In this document: one piece after another, positions 1 to 8,476 of the stretch
Layout: each line of letters starts with the position of its first letter
How positions within the stretch are numbered: the first letter of the stretch is position 1
Assembly: GCF_012273515.2 (NCBI RefSeq)
Contig: NZ_CP050975.2
Location: 1 to 64,000 of the forward strand
Reading direction: 5' to 3'
DNA length: 64,000 nucleotides
Source of the DNA: Streptomyces sp. RPA4-2
GTDB taxonomy: Bacteria > Actinomycetota > Actinomycetes > Streptomycetales > Streptomycetaceae
The notes under the pieces: generated by a model
Seen by the model: the letters and a program-made list of their open reading frames with translations, nothing else
Told to the model about the DNA's origin: nothing
Databases searched by the model: none
Position numbers and translations under genes: made by a program

Positions 1-261
1 GTAGGTCCAGCGCACTCGCTCACTGCCCGGTTTGACCCGGGCGACGTCGATGGATGCCTGGGCGGGATCGATGCCGACGACGTCGATGCCGCGTTCGGCC
101 AGGAGGAGAGCGAACACCCCTGTGCCGCAGCCGATGTCCAGAACTTGGTGTGCCTTGAACTCTTCCGCCATGCGGAGGTAGGCATCGAGGTCGCTGCGGT
201 CGGGGTCGAGCGGATCGTAGATCGCGGCGAGTCGTGGATGCCCGAAGCAGTCATCAGCCAT
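1..261 (-). CDS. SAM-dependent methyltransferase, C-terminus cut by window edge
   Basis: Reading left from an ATG at 261 gives 87 codons that run off the window. The protein contains the class I methyltransferase motif I, VLDIGCGTGVFALLLAERG, at about residues 40-58, followed by VVGIDPAQASID, whose acidic residue would bind the ribose of S-adenosylmethionine. This is the usual Rossmann start of small-molecule methyltransferases. The substrate cannot be told because the variable C-terminal part lies outside the window. The next gene on the same strand is a phosphotransferase about 220 bp upstream, which need not be functionally linked. Confidence 0.85.
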   Translation of the reverse strand, partial: MADDCFGHPRLAAIYDPLDPDRSDLDAYLRMAEEFKAHQVLDIGCGTGVFALLLAERGIDVVGIDPAQASIDVARVKPGSERVRWTY

Positions 262-481
262 GCGGCCGAACGTATGCAGAGCCGGGCCCGAAGAGCTACT
301 GAGTTTCCCGGGACTCGGCTGGCTGGGGTTCTTGCCCTGACGATCAGTACCCCGTGCCGATCAAACTTCGATGACACAGGACAGCTGTCGTACGCGAGCG
401 CCGGGTCATCCAGTGTCCGCTGTCATCCAATCGAGGCGTTTGACAGCGAACCCAGTCGTTTCGGCTTCCTTGCCAGCGAAC

Positions 482-1369
482 CTAGTCGGACTCCAAAATG
501 CGGTCGAGTGTCCGGCGCCCCATTCTGCTCATCGTCGGATTGCTCTCGACGTAGTACCAGACAACACCCATGGCCTGTTCGAACGCCCATGCCTTGCCGC
601 GCTCCCACTCCAGATCGTCACAGGCCAGTGTCTGCCGGAGCACTTCCCGCGGGCCTGGCTGCAACAGGTGCCAGGCACTGACCAGATCCAGCGCGGGGTC
701 GGCCGGGCCAAAGCCGCCGGTGTCGAGTACGCCGCTGAGCCGGTCTCCCGCGACCAGTACGTTGCCGGGAATCAGGTCACCATGGCTCATCACGTCGGCG
801 GCCGTGCGTGGCAACTCCCGGAGGTGGCCCCACACTTGGCGCAACCGGGGCACGTCGAGCAGCCCCTTGCTCTCCTCGAAGCACTTCGCCATCCAGTCGT
901 CGTGGTGAGCGAGAACGCCGCCACGGTTCTCGCCGCTGAAACGCCGCCCCCGCGTCTCGGCGTCCCGCAGGGCTGCGATGAAGGCCGCAAGGTCCTCGGC
1001 GAAAGCGTCCGACCCACTCGGGTCGGCATCGAAGGCGACCGTTCCCGGCAGCCATGTCTGGATCGACCACGGCATGGGGTAACCCGCTCCAGGCTTTCCC
1101 AGGGCGACGGGTTCCGGAACGGGGAACCGAGACACCTGTGCCAGCTCCGCGCTCGCCTGGGCTTCCCGTTCCAGAACCGCCAGCGCCTCCGCGGCATCGG
1201 TCAGACGCAGCGGGAAACGCGCGGAGAGGTCGTCCCCGACGCGGAAGATGGCGTGGACCGTCCCGGTCGACGACAGGAGTTGGATCGCCTTGCCGCTCCA
1301 GTGAGGGAACTGTTCTTGGATCAAGGTCGCAACGATGTCGGCGGTCACGTCCACTTGGTCATCGTGCAT
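482..1369 (-). CDS. APH-family phosphotransferase (aminoglycoside/macrolide kinase-like)
   Basis: A 295-aa protein of the aminoglycoside phosphotransferase fold. The catalytic loop SHGDLIPGN lies near residues 195-203 (base Asp and Mg-binding Asn), followed by GVLDTGGFGPADP near 213-225, which supplies the second Mg-binding Asp. An N-terminal VGDDLSARFPLR segment fits the nucleotide-binding lobe. I chose the ATG at 1369 because family members begin close to it; an in-frame GTG lies eight codons upstream. Such proteins phosphorylate antibiotics or endogenous small molecules. Neither substrate nor resistance can be assigned here. It stands alone, with insertion-sequence debris upstream. Confidence 0.85.
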   Translation of the reverse strand: MHDDQVDVTADIVATLIQEQFPHWSGKAIQLLSSTGTVHAIFRVGDDLSARFPLRLTDAAEALAVLEREAQASAELAQVSRFPVPEPVALGKPGAGYPMPWSIQTWLPGTVAFDADPSGSDAFAEDLAAFIAALRDAETRGRRFSGENRGGVLAHHDDWMAKCFEESKGLLDVPRLRQVWGHLRELPRTAADVMSHGDLIPGNVLVAGDRLSGVLDTGGFGPADPALDLVSAWHLLQPGPREVLRQTLACDDLEWERGKAWAFEQAMGVVWYYVESNPTMSRMGRRTLDRILESD

Positions 1370-1420
1370 GGTCAATCTCGCAGGCCCTTCCACTAATCCA
1401 GTTCGAAACGACGGAAGCAG

Positions 1421-1560
1421 TCCAGATCAACTGAGACGACAGCCAGTATTCAGACGCCAGGTTCCAGATCAACTGAGTTTTTTTCGGCCACCCAGGTGTC
1501 TCAACCGTTCTGGTCGCCCCAGGTCACAGCGGCGGCTTCGGACCAGATCACTTGAGACGG
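1421..1560 (+). repeat. Three spaced copies of a CCAGATCA(A/C)(C/T)TGAG repeat
   Basis: TCCAGATCAACTGAG occurs at 1421-1435 and again at 1463-1477. A diverged copy, CCAGATCACTTGAGACGG, lies at 1543-1560, and the first copy also continues as ACGAC. Spaced short direct repeats like this are typical of the ends of some insertion sequences, notably IS21-type, so this may be an orphan transposon end. No transposase matching it lies beside it. The 1370-1604 interval holds no gene I recognise. Confidence 0.55.
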
Positions 1561-1604
1561 AGCATGAGAGGCACCCACCGAGAGCGATCGTTTGCCATCG
1601 AACC

Positions 1605-2486
1605 TAAGGGTTGTCCCGTAAATGATCTTCGGCTGGTTGCGGGCGTGGTGGGTAGCTGGTCTGGCTGTTCGTTTATCCGGCGAGGTTGAGGTTGTGCAGG
1701 CGGGCGATGCCGAGGATGGCGTGGTGGACTCCGTCGCCCTTGGGTCGGCAGTCGCGGAGGATCTTGTAGGTCTTCATGCGGGCGAAGACGTGCTCGACGC
1801 GGGCGCGGACTTGTTTGTGGGACGTGTTGTGGGCGGCTTTCCAGTCGGGCAGTTCTTCGCCTTTGCGGCGGCGGTGGGGCATCACGAGCCCGGTGCCCGG
1901 GTAGCCGCCGTCGGCGATCGTCATGGTCCTGCCGACGGCGGCCTTCGCGCCGGACTCCTCCCACGCCTTGCAGTCGTTGCGGTTGCCGGGCAGGGGCCGG
2001 CCCACCACCACGACCAGGCGGGTGTCGGCGTCGATGACGACCTGGTGGTTCGTGGAGTACCTGTAATTCTTGGACTGCGCGGCGATGGTGTGATCGCGGG
2101 TCGGCACCAGGGTGCCGTCCACGATGAGCACGGTGTCCTTGCGGAACCGCTTGCGGAGCTGGAGCGCGAGCGAGGGGCCGAGATGGTCGATGATCCTGTC
2201 GGCCGCGGACTTCGGGATACCGAAGAGCGGGGCGAGTTGGCGCATCGTCAAGTTCGTGCGCCAGTAGGCCGCCACCAGCAGAACCCGGTCCTCCAGCAGA
2301 AGGCCCCACGGCCGGCCCTTGCGGACCGGATCGGCCCCTTCGCGGCATAGTGCCGTCACCAACTTGCCGAAGGAACGCGGACTCAGCCCGGTAAACGGGG
2401 CTATCCAAGACGGCTCCGACGCCGTGATCACAGCAGACACCACAAGATCATCTCACCCGTGACCAGCAGTTACGGGACACGCCTTA
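1605..2486 (-). mobile_element. IS5-family insertion sequence
   Basis: The transposase gene is bounded by near-perfect inverted ends: TAAGGGTTGTCCCGTAA at 1605-1621 and the reverse complement of TAAGGCGTGTCCCGTAA ending at 2486. Its right end abuts the CTTAG that flanks the neighbouring IS1182-type element, so that element seems to have used this terminus as its target. I could not resolve a clean target duplication for this copy. Its 256-codon transposase is uninterrupted, so the element may still be active. Confidence 0.8.
1673..2443 (-). CDS. IS5-family DDE transposase
   Basis: A 256-aa transposase of the DDE_4/HARBI1-like type found in IS5-group elements. The N-terminal half holds a helix-turn-helix-like segment (NLTMRQLAPLFGIPKSAADRII). 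The catalytic triad appears as VDGT, ADGGYPG and RARVEHVFARMK (Asp, Asp, Glu). The frame is complete from ATG to TAA and fills most of the element. It would cut and rejoin DNA at the element's terminal inverted repeats. Confidence 0.88.
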   Translation of the reverse strand: MVSAVITASEPSWIAPFTGLSPRSFGKLVTALCREGADPVRKGRPWGLLLEDRVLLVAAYWRTNLTMRQLAPLFGIPKSAADRIIDHLGPSLALQLRKRFRKDTVLIVDGTLVPTRDHTIAAQSKNYRYSTNHQVVIDADTRLVVVVGRPLPGNRNDCKAWEESGAKAAVGRTMTIADGGYPGTGLVMPHRRRKGEELPDWKAAHNTSHKQVRARVEHVFARMKTYKILRDCRPKGDGVHHAILGIARLHNLNLAG

Positions 2487-3875
2487 GGTGCAATGCCGTG
2501 ACTCTGTTGGCGATCTTGCCGGGGTCAGTTGGGGGCGGTGCAGAGGGCGCGGAAGTGGCTGGGTGCCCGCCGGGGGTGGGTCGGGTCGGCGATCCAGTCG
2601 GCGATGCGGGTGACGTTGCAGGCCAGCGCGGTCAGTACGTGCTGGACGTGCGTCTTGGGCAGGCCTCGGTAGCGGGTTCGGCGCAGGCCGCAGGCGCGGA
2701 CGTTCTGAGAGAGGGTGGCTTCGATGCCGGCGCGGATCGCGTACCGGCGCTGCCACTGCTCAGTGCGCTGGTCGAGACGGTTGTGCTGCTGAATCTCGTG
2801 TAGTTCGCGGGTGGGCAGCAGCGCGAGCGAGCGCGGCCCGCTGACCGCGTCGGTGCACTGCGGGCGGACGGGGCAGGCCAGGCAGGTGGCCTTGTCGAAC
2901 TTGATCTGGATGTAGTCGTGTCCACTGATACGCAGAGGCCGCCACTCGCGGCTGAGGTTGCCCTGGGGGCAGGTGGCCCGGCGGTGGTCCCAGTCGATCG
3001 TGAAGGCGGCCTTGTCGAACCCGGCTCCGCTTTTGGCCTGGTGACTGTGGTCGGGCACGACCGGGCCGAGCAGGGTGATGCCGTGCACCCGCTGGGCGCG
3101 TTCGATCTGCGTGGGGCTGACGTAGGCGGCGTCGACCGCGTGCTCGGCCGGGGTCAGGTCCATCGCCGCGAGGTCGTCGTGGATCTGGGCGGTGAGCTCG
3201 CCGTCCTGGACCGGGGCGATCGTGGTGGCCACGTGCACGACCACCTCTGGCAGTTCTGACGTGCACGTTTCGGTGAAATGGGTGCGGTAGCCGGACCAGG
3301 CGGTGTCTCGTTTGACGCAGTAGTGCGCATCGGTGTCGTACGGAGAATCGAACCGCAACGACGCGGGTGGCAGCGCGTGGCCGTCGCGCCAGCGCAGACG
3401 CCCGCGGGCGTCCCAGTCATAGTGGTGCACCCAGACCCGGCGCAGGATCTCCACCTGCATCAGCGTCCGGAGCCTGGGCGGGGCGTCGGCCGCCCACACG
3501 GCGGCCAGGACCTTCTGTCCGTCCCGGCCGAAGGCCTCGGCCAGGGCGGTGACCCCGGCCTTCCCGCCGGGGACCTTGCCGATCTCCACCTTGCGCCCGT
3601 AGCGCTTGTCCCACTCCGGCTCCACCAGCGGCAGCAGCCAGTCCGGGTCCGCCTGTGCGAGCTCTTCCAGGGCGGCCCGCAGGCTCTCGCCGACCAGCTC
3701 CAGCCGACTGAGCGTGCGCACCGCCGCGAGCACGTGGGTCGCGTCGGTGCGCTGCCGTCCGCCGGATTTGAGCAGTCCCGCCTCGGTCAACCGGTGCAGC
3801 ATCACCTGCAGCAGCCGGTCCGCGGCGTCGGCCTCAGCCAGCCGGGCCCGGAACTCGCACAGCACTGAGAGGGCG

Positions 3876-4274
3876 TTAAGTCCGTTTCTGGTAGCGGCCG
3901 CGTCCGGGTTGTTCGAGGAGTCCTTGACGGACGAGTCGTCCCAGGCGGGAGCGGGTGACGTTGATCGAGGGCTCGTCGGTGGGCAGGCCGAGGTGCTCGT
4001 GCAGGTCGCGGACACGGAACACCTTCCCAGGGTGCTCGTTGAACGTGGTCACGATGCGCTGGTAGACGGTGGCGGTCTCCACGAAGGCCGTTGCGTGATC
4101 GGGCGGGGTGAGGCCGTCGATGACCTTGCGAGTCGCGGTGAGCTCGGCCAGGCGGGCTTCGGTCTCGGCGAGGCCGGTGGTGAGCCGCACGATCTGCTCG
4201 CGCAGGTGGTCGGCTCGTGCGGCGGTCTCATCGTGCTCGGCCTGCAGCAGCCGCAGGAGTTCGCTGACGTTCAC
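3876..4274 (-). CDS. IS-borne coiled-coil and winged-helix accessory protein
   Basis: A 132-aa protein whose GTG start overlaps the transposase stop (GTGA), so the two are probably translationally coupled. Residues 1-50 are rich in Glu, Leu and Ala in a heptad-like pattern and look coiled-coil. The C-terminal 65 residues (RIVTTFNEHPGKVFRVRDLHEHLG onward, ending VRQGLLEQPGRGRYQKRT) resemble a winged helix. It lies wholly inside the IS, and its C-terminus is encoded close to the terminal inverted repeat. It may be a regulator or DNA-binding partner of transposition; this is inference. Confidence 0.7.
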   Translation of the reverse strand: MNVSELLRLLQAEHDETAARADHLREQIVRLTTGLAETEARLAELTATRKVIDGLTPPDHATAFVETATVYQRIVTTFNEHPGKVFRVRDLHEHLGLPTDEPSINVTRSRLGRLVRQGLLEQPGRGRYQKRT

Positions 4275-5125
4275 GCGGCCAGCTCCACGTCGTCCCGCCA
4301 GGCGGGGGCAGGGGTGGTGAGGCGGCGGAGCATGCCGGCGGTGGAGGCCCAGTAGACGCGGGAAGCCGCGTTGTCGGGCCGGTGATCGTAGTCGCGGGCG
4401 AGGCGCCGGTGCAGCATGAGGGTGCCGTTGGCCTGCTCGACCACCCACCGCTTCGGTTGCGGGACGAAGCCCTTGCCTTCGTCGTCGGGGTTGCGCCGAA
4501 CCACCTCGACGGTGATGTCCTTTACCGCCCCGTGGATGATCACAGCGTCCTTGAAACCCTGGTCGACCAGGACCTTTTCCAGGCGCATCCCACATCGTTC
4601 GGCCGCCTGGTCCAGCAGGGCGATGCCGGCCTCGTTGTCGTGGGCGCTCGCGGCCAGGACCACCACACCGATGATCAGGCCCAGCACGTCGACTGCGAGT
4701 CCCCGCTTCCTGCCAGGCGTCTTCTTGTTCGCGTCCAGTCCCGTCGTCTCCTTCGGCACCCCGGCCGCCACGCGGACGGACTGGGTGTCGATGATCACCA
4801 GGGACGGGTCCTCTAATCGTCTGGACCGCTCCCGCACCTGGCAGCGCAGGATCTCCTGAATCCGCTGGTCAAGACCATCCTGGCGCCACAGAGTGAAGTA
4901 GTAGAACACCGCCGACCAGGCCGGGAGGTCGTGTGGCAGGAGCCGCCACTGACAGCCCGTCCGGTTCTGGTAGAGCAGCGCGTTCACTACCTCGCGCAGG
5001 TCGCAGGAGCCCGGGTCCCCGGTCGCCGACCGCGCCACCCGCTCCTGCTTCCACGCGGTGACCAGCGGCTCGATCAACGCCCACTGCTCGTCGGACAAGT
5101 CGGTTGCGTACGGCATCCGTTCCAT
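4271..5125 (-). CDS. IS5-family transposase
   Basis: A 284-aa transposase beginning MERMPYATDLSDEQW, a typical IS5 start (DLSDEQWALIEPLV). Residues 45-75 contain the conserved NALLYQNRTGCQWRLLP block. The catalytic Asp residues are in IIDTQSV and KVLVDQGFKD, and the C-terminal Glu is in RWVVEQANGTLMLHRRLARDYD. The frame is intact. An upstream ATG at 5146 is also possible. Confidence 0.88.
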   Translation of the reverse strand: MERMPYATDLSDEQWALIEPLVTAWKQERVARSATGDPGSCDLREVVNALLYQNRTGCQWRLLPHDLPAWSAVFYYFTLWRQDGLDQRIQEILRCQVRERSRRLEDPSLVIIDTQSVRVAAGVPKETTGLDANKKTPGRKRGLAVDVLGLIIGVVVLAASAHDNEAGIALLDQAAERCGMRLEKVLVDQGFKDAVIIHGAVKDITVEVVRRNPDDEGKGFVPQPKRWVVEQANGTLMLHRRLARDYDHRPDNAASRVYWASTAGMLRRLTTPAPAWRDDVELAA

Positions 5126-5828
5126 GCCCACGACCTCATCATGCACACGACATGACCCGAGGGCGGAACTGTCCCATCACCCACGAACGGGCGACACCAC
5201 ATCATCAGAAACGGGACTTAACGTCCTCTGAGTGGTCGAAACCGGAATCGTCCAGCTCCAGGCCCAACGCGTATTTCCAGTCGATCCTGGTGCGGACCGC
5301 GTTCGCGGCCGCACGGCCGGACAGGTTCTCCGTGAATTGCAGCACCGACACCAGCGCCAACTGCCCCGGTGACAAGCCCGGCCGCCCGTCCTTGGGGAAC
5401 AGGTCCGCGAACTCATCGTCCTCGAACACCACATCCAGCAGGTCTCGCATCACCATCGCCGGCGTGCCCTTCGGGCACGCCGCCCACGCCGTCAACACCG
5501 TTCGTGTCGGAATCCGTTGGTAACTCCTGGCCCGCAAGGACATCTCCGGCCCTCTCCCCGGAACCACCCCGCCGCACTCCAGCAAACCGCCGAACAGACG
5601 ACCTGTCAGCACCCCTCGCAAGATCGCCAACAGAGTCACGGCATTGCCCTTAGCCCGGCTAGACCGCTGTCCCTTGTACTACCGCAATGGCCTCCACAAT
5701 TCGCGGCAACATGATGCCGGGCTCACGGAGGCCATTGGTCACCCAGAGTGTCCGCAGCCCCGCCGCACCCTCGCGGGATTGGTGCGCCACCCAAAGGCCC
5801 CCAACCCGTGATCGCTTAAGGGACACCC

Positions 5829-6245
5829 TCAGACCGATTTGGGGTCGAGACGATCAGCCGGCACCCCGTTGTTATACGTAGCTACACCGTTACCCATAGA
5901 CCAATCCGCTGGGGTAACGGTGAAGAGGTTGAAGAAGACGTCCTCCCGCCGTAGGTGCAGCTTCTCATGCAGTTCGTCGACGACAGCCTTGTAGAACCCG
6001 GCCTTTTGCTCAGGACTCGCGACGTCCAGGAAATCCAGTTGGATGAAGATGCAGTTCTCGGACCGGTAGATGCCGAGGTAGTCGGGGTCATAGAGGAAGT
6101 TCTCAATTTTGTGTTCGGTGATGACCTGGAAGCGGTCTTCCGGCACACCCAGATGCTCGATCATCTTGTCGTATACGACGTTCGCAATGGTTTGGCGGTA
6201 CTCTACTGACTTCCCCTCTACGAGGTCGATTCGCGCGAGCGGCAT
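5829..6245 (-). CDS. Tautomerase-family protein
   Basis: A 138-aa protein starting Met-Pro-Leu-Ala-Arg. The proline directly after the initiator Met is the catalytic base of the 4-oxalocrotonate tautomerase/MIF superfamily once Met is removed, and this fixes the start at 6245. The length is about twice that of 62-residue tautomerases and fits the longer members with two beta-alpha-beta units. GGAAGG nine bases upstream is a good ribosome site. The substrate is unknown. The gene is isolated between insertion-sequence remains. Confidence 0.8.
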   Translation of the reverse strand: MPLARIDLVEGKSVEYRQTIANVVYDKMIEHLGVPEDRFQVITEHKIENFLYDPDYLGIYRSENCIFIQLDFLDVASPEQKAGFYKAVVDELHEKLHLRREDVFFNLFTVTPADWSMGNGVATYNNGVPADRLDPKSV

Positions 6246-6288
6246 GGGATATGTCCTTCCTTTGCGGAGAGGCGCGGCGCCCTCTCTC

Positions 6289-6311
6289 GACCGCGATCCT
6301 AGATCGCGGTC
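6289..6311. promoter_or_regulatory. 10-bp dyad upstream of the tautomerase gene
   Basis: GACCGCGATC at 6289-6298 and its exact complement GATCGCGGTC at 6302-6311 are separated by CTA, 44 bases upstream of the tautomerase start. The position fits an operator or a leader hairpin. No regulator gene lies next to it, so the role is a guess. Confidence 0.45.
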
Positions 6312-6468
6312 CCGGCATTGCGACAGCACCGGGGCCGGGCGTGTCCTGCCATCCGCACGCGACTCGGGCGGCCTGAGTTAAAAGGCAGGCGCTGGGGTGC
6401 GGAAGGTGTCTGCAATAGGGACAGCGGTGCGAATTCAGACATGCCAAGTGAAGAAAAGACCGTCGATT

Positions 6469-6886
6469 GTCGGCGACGGCTGAAAAGTGGACCAGGGACG
6501 GCGCTTGAAAGTTGACCCCCTCCAGGGGTCTGGCTCGTTGAGTCAGGCCGGGAGGAGTGGTGATCAGCGTGGAGGACTGGGCGGAGATCCGCCGGCTTCA
6601 TCGGGCCGAGCAGATGCCGGTGCGGGCGATCGCGAGGAAGCTGGGGATCGCGAGGAACACGGTCCGCAGGGCGATCGCGGACGACGCGCCGCCGAAGTAT
6701 CAGCGGGCGCCGAAAGGCTCGATCGTGGACGCGGTCGAGCCGCAGATTCGTGAACTGCTCGAGCAGTGGCCTGAGATGCCGGCGACGGTGATCGCGGAGC
6801 GGATCGGCTGGGACCGGGGTCTGACGGTGCTCAAGGACCGGGTCCGGGACCTGCGGCCGGCCTATCGGCCCGCGGATCCGGCTTCG
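6469..6886 (+). pseudogene. IS21-family left end and istA N-terminal fragment
   Basis: The segment GGCTGAAAAGTGGACC at about 6478-6493 followed by CTTGAAAGTTGACC is the repeated end typical of actinobacterial IS21 elements. A GTG at 6557 with a GGAGGA site opens an istA-like frame (VEDWAEIRRLHRAEQMPVRAIARKLGIARNTVRRAI, here an HTH). After about 108 codons it runs into unrelated IS5-type sequence and is lost. No istB follows. Confidence 0.75.
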
Positions 6887-6892
6887 CGCAAC

Positions 6893-7240
6893 CAAGCGCC
6901 TGTGCCATCGACTCGCAGAGCATCAAGACCTCCAGCAATGTCCCCGCCCCGCCCACGGGCAGGGCATCAACGCCGGCAAGAAAATCGTGGGCCGCAAACG
7001 CAGCATCGTCATCGACACCGTCGGGCTGCTCCTGGCCGTGACGGTCACCGCCGCAGGCCTGCAGGACTCCATCGCCGGCCAAGTACTCATCGAAAAGGTC
7101 GCGGCCGAGCATCCCACCATCCGCAAGACATGGCTCGACGGCGGCTACCGCCAGCACCCCGTCGAACATGCCGCCACTCTCGGCATCGACACGCATATCG
7201 TCCGACGCGATCCCGCCACCAGGAGATCCGGGGCCAACGT
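6893..7240 (+). pseudogene. IS5-family transposase fragment, frameshifted
   Basis: The translation contains AIDSQSIKTSSNV followed, after a one-base loss around 6958-6962, by GINAGKKIVGRKRS and VIDTVGLLLAVTVTAAGLQD, the central part of an IS5-type transposase with one catalytic Asp. It continues through TWLDGGYRQHPVEHA to about 7240 and then stops matching. Both ends are missing. Confidence 0.75.
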
Positions 7241-7505
7241 GGTGACCGCGACACCTCCGCTCGCGCAGAGAGAGACCGAGGCCACAGGCCATCCGGCCCG
7301 GGAGGTGCTGCGCGGGATCAACGTCCGTTGCAGACCACAGTGTTGGGCAGTTCGGTGTCGGAAATGCCAGCCCTGCTGCCGATGCAGGCCGGGCAGGCGG
7401 ACCTGTTCGAGAACGTCCGCTGCTGGGGCGCAGAGCGTGGAACCGGCGACGGCAGTCCTGCAGTCCTCCCTGACGTCCATCTGTTGCCGTGAAAAGGGGG
7501 TCTCA

Positions 7506-7793
7506 ATGGCAGGAAGAAAGGGACGCGCGGTCGCGTCACTGGTCGTCGTGCTGATAGTCGGGGGGCTCATGGGCGGGTGCTCCAAGGAGTACAACGACAA
7601 GCGGGGCAAGGGCGACGCACCCGTGCGGGGGCGCATGGGGGACAACACAGCCGCCGAGGTTTTCAACATGCCTGACGGATTCGGCAACTTGGCCACGAAG
7701 TGCGTGGGCCACGGGTTCCGCGCTTACGTGACGACCAACGCCAGCGGGCCGTCCAATGTCGAGATCGTGCCGGACAAGGCATGCGCGAGTTGA
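7506..7793 (+). CDS. Small lipoprotein, paralogue of the next gene
   Basis: A 95-aa protein with a basic N-terminus, a hydrophobic stretch and the lipobox LMGGC, with the acylated Cys at about residue 25. The mature part is short and polar: CSKEYNDKRGKGDAPVRGR, then NMPDGFGNLATKCVG. A GGGGG run just upstream is the ribosome site. The following gene starts inside this one and encodes a protein about 60 percent identical over the mature region, so the pair is a tandem duplication. No function can be assigned. Confidence 0.8.
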   Translation: MAGRKGRAVASLVVVLIVGGLMGGCSKEYNDKRGKGDAPVRGRMGDNTAAEVFNMPDGFGNLATKCVGHGFRAYVTTNASGPSNVEIVPDKACAS

Positions 7794-8098
7794 GACGGGG
7801 GGCGATGGCCGCTCTGCTCGCGGTACTGCTCCTTGCCATGGTTGCCGGATGCTCACGGGAGTACCAGGACAAGCGGGGCAAGGCGGACGCGCCCGTGACC
7901 GGGCGAGCGGGCGAGGACACTCCGGCGGAGGTCTACAACTTCCCGGACGGGTTCGGCAACCTCGCAACCAAGTGCATCGGCCCCGGTCGGCGCGGCTACG
8001 TCACCACCAAGTCCGTGCACCAGGAGGACGACGAAACGGTGGTCATCCCGTCGAACGCCGTCGTCGTCGACGACCCGGGATGCCGGGCTGGACGCTAA
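7781..8098 (+). CDS. Small lipoprotein, tandem paralogue
   Basis: A 105-aa protein whose ATG at 7781 overlaps the end of the previous lipoprotein gene by 13 bp, which implies translational coupling; an in-frame ATG at 7805 is the alternative start. The lipobox is MVAGC. The mature part shares CSREYQDKRGKADAPV and FPDGFGNLATKCIG with its neighbour, then diverges in an acidic tail containing DDETVVIPSNAVVVDDPGC. Both proteins keep one internal Cys after LATK and end near another. They are probably anchored on the outer face of the membrane. Confidence 0.78.
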   Translation: MRELRRGAMAALLAVLLLAMVAGCSREYQDKRGKADAPVTGRAGEDTPAEVYNFPDGFGNLATKCIGPGRRGYVTTKSVHQEDDETVVIPSNAVVVDDPGCRAGR

Positions 8099-8107
8099 CA
8101 CCGTGTC

Positions 8108-8185
8108 CTACATGGTCAGTTTGCCGAGGCGTTTGTAGCAGCACAGGGCGGCTGCCAGTCCGAGAAAGACCAGGAGGTGCACCGG
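8108..8185 (-). pseudogene. C-terminal scrap of an IS5-type transposase
   Basis: The minus-strand frame ends VHLLVFLGLAAALCCYKRL followed by GKLTM and a TAG at 8108-8110. This hydrophobic tail with a CYKRL motif is the usual C-terminus of many Streptomyces IS5-type transposases. Nothing upstream in this frame continues the protein. Confidence 0.55.
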
Positions 8186-8476
8186 GCAACAATGAATCCC
8201 CGTGCAGAGTGCGGCGCCGGTTTCAGCTGTCATTTCCGGCGGATGGGAACTTGCATCTTCTGGAGATTGGGCTTCAGACAATCCAGTCTTCGCCATATCG
8301 CGCGGGCCGCCCAGCACACCGTCTCTGACAACTGAGCCCGGTCACTGGTTTTCTGACATGCTGTTGTCCCCTTTGTCGGCGTACACGTGAACGTACACAG
8401 CCGCGTACGGATGAACGTGCTCAGTTCTTGATGCGGTGAGGCCGGCGCGTCGGCAGTCTGCTCCTGTGTCTTCGGG

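Larger units (their letters stand above)
3869..5228 (-). mobile_element. IS5-like insertion sequence with an accessory gene, nested in IS1182 transposase
   Basis: The 1360-bp element begins GAGGGCGTTAAGTCCGTTTCTG and ends with the inverted copy of GAGGACGTTAAGTCCCGTTTCTG. It is flanked by the direct repeat TGA at 3866-3868 and 5229-5231, which reads TCA on the coding strand and fits the TNA target of one IS5 subgroup. It carries the transposase and, overlapping its stop, a 132-aa helix-turn-helix protein. Both frames are intact. It is the youngest insertion of the three stacked here. Confidence 0.9.
2525..5543 (-). pseudogene. IS1182-family transposase, split by an IS5-like insertion
   Basis: The N-terminal part runs from an ATG at 5543 to 5229 and ends in the motif GFDHS. 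The C-terminal part begins at 3865 with VLCEFRARL and ends at 2525. Deleting 3869-5228 plus one copy of the TGA duplication rejoins the motif as GFDHSVLCEFRARL in frame, the canonical conserved block of this family. A CxxC-type cluster (ATCLACPVRPQC) and a C-terminal DDE-type region with HVLTALACNVTRIADW follow. No other lesion was seen, so the insertion alone accounts for the inactivation. Confidence 0.88.
2488..5648 (-). mobile_element. IS1182-family element carrying a second IS inside it
   Basis: A perfect 30-bp inverted repeat bounds the element: the sequence beginning GCAATGCCGTGACTC at 2490-2519 and its reverse complement at 5618-5647. The pentamer CTTAG flanks both sides (2483-2487 and 5649-5653) and is a plausible target duplication; IS1182 elements favour short near-palindromic targets. 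Without the inner IS5-like insertion the element would be about 1.8 kb, normal for the family. It sits flush against the right end of the IS5-like element at 1605-2486. Confidence 0.85.

Noticed and set aside
5671..5828. Small MITE bounded by TGTCCCTT and AAGGGACA
   Set aside because: Only eight to ten bases match, with no target duplication.
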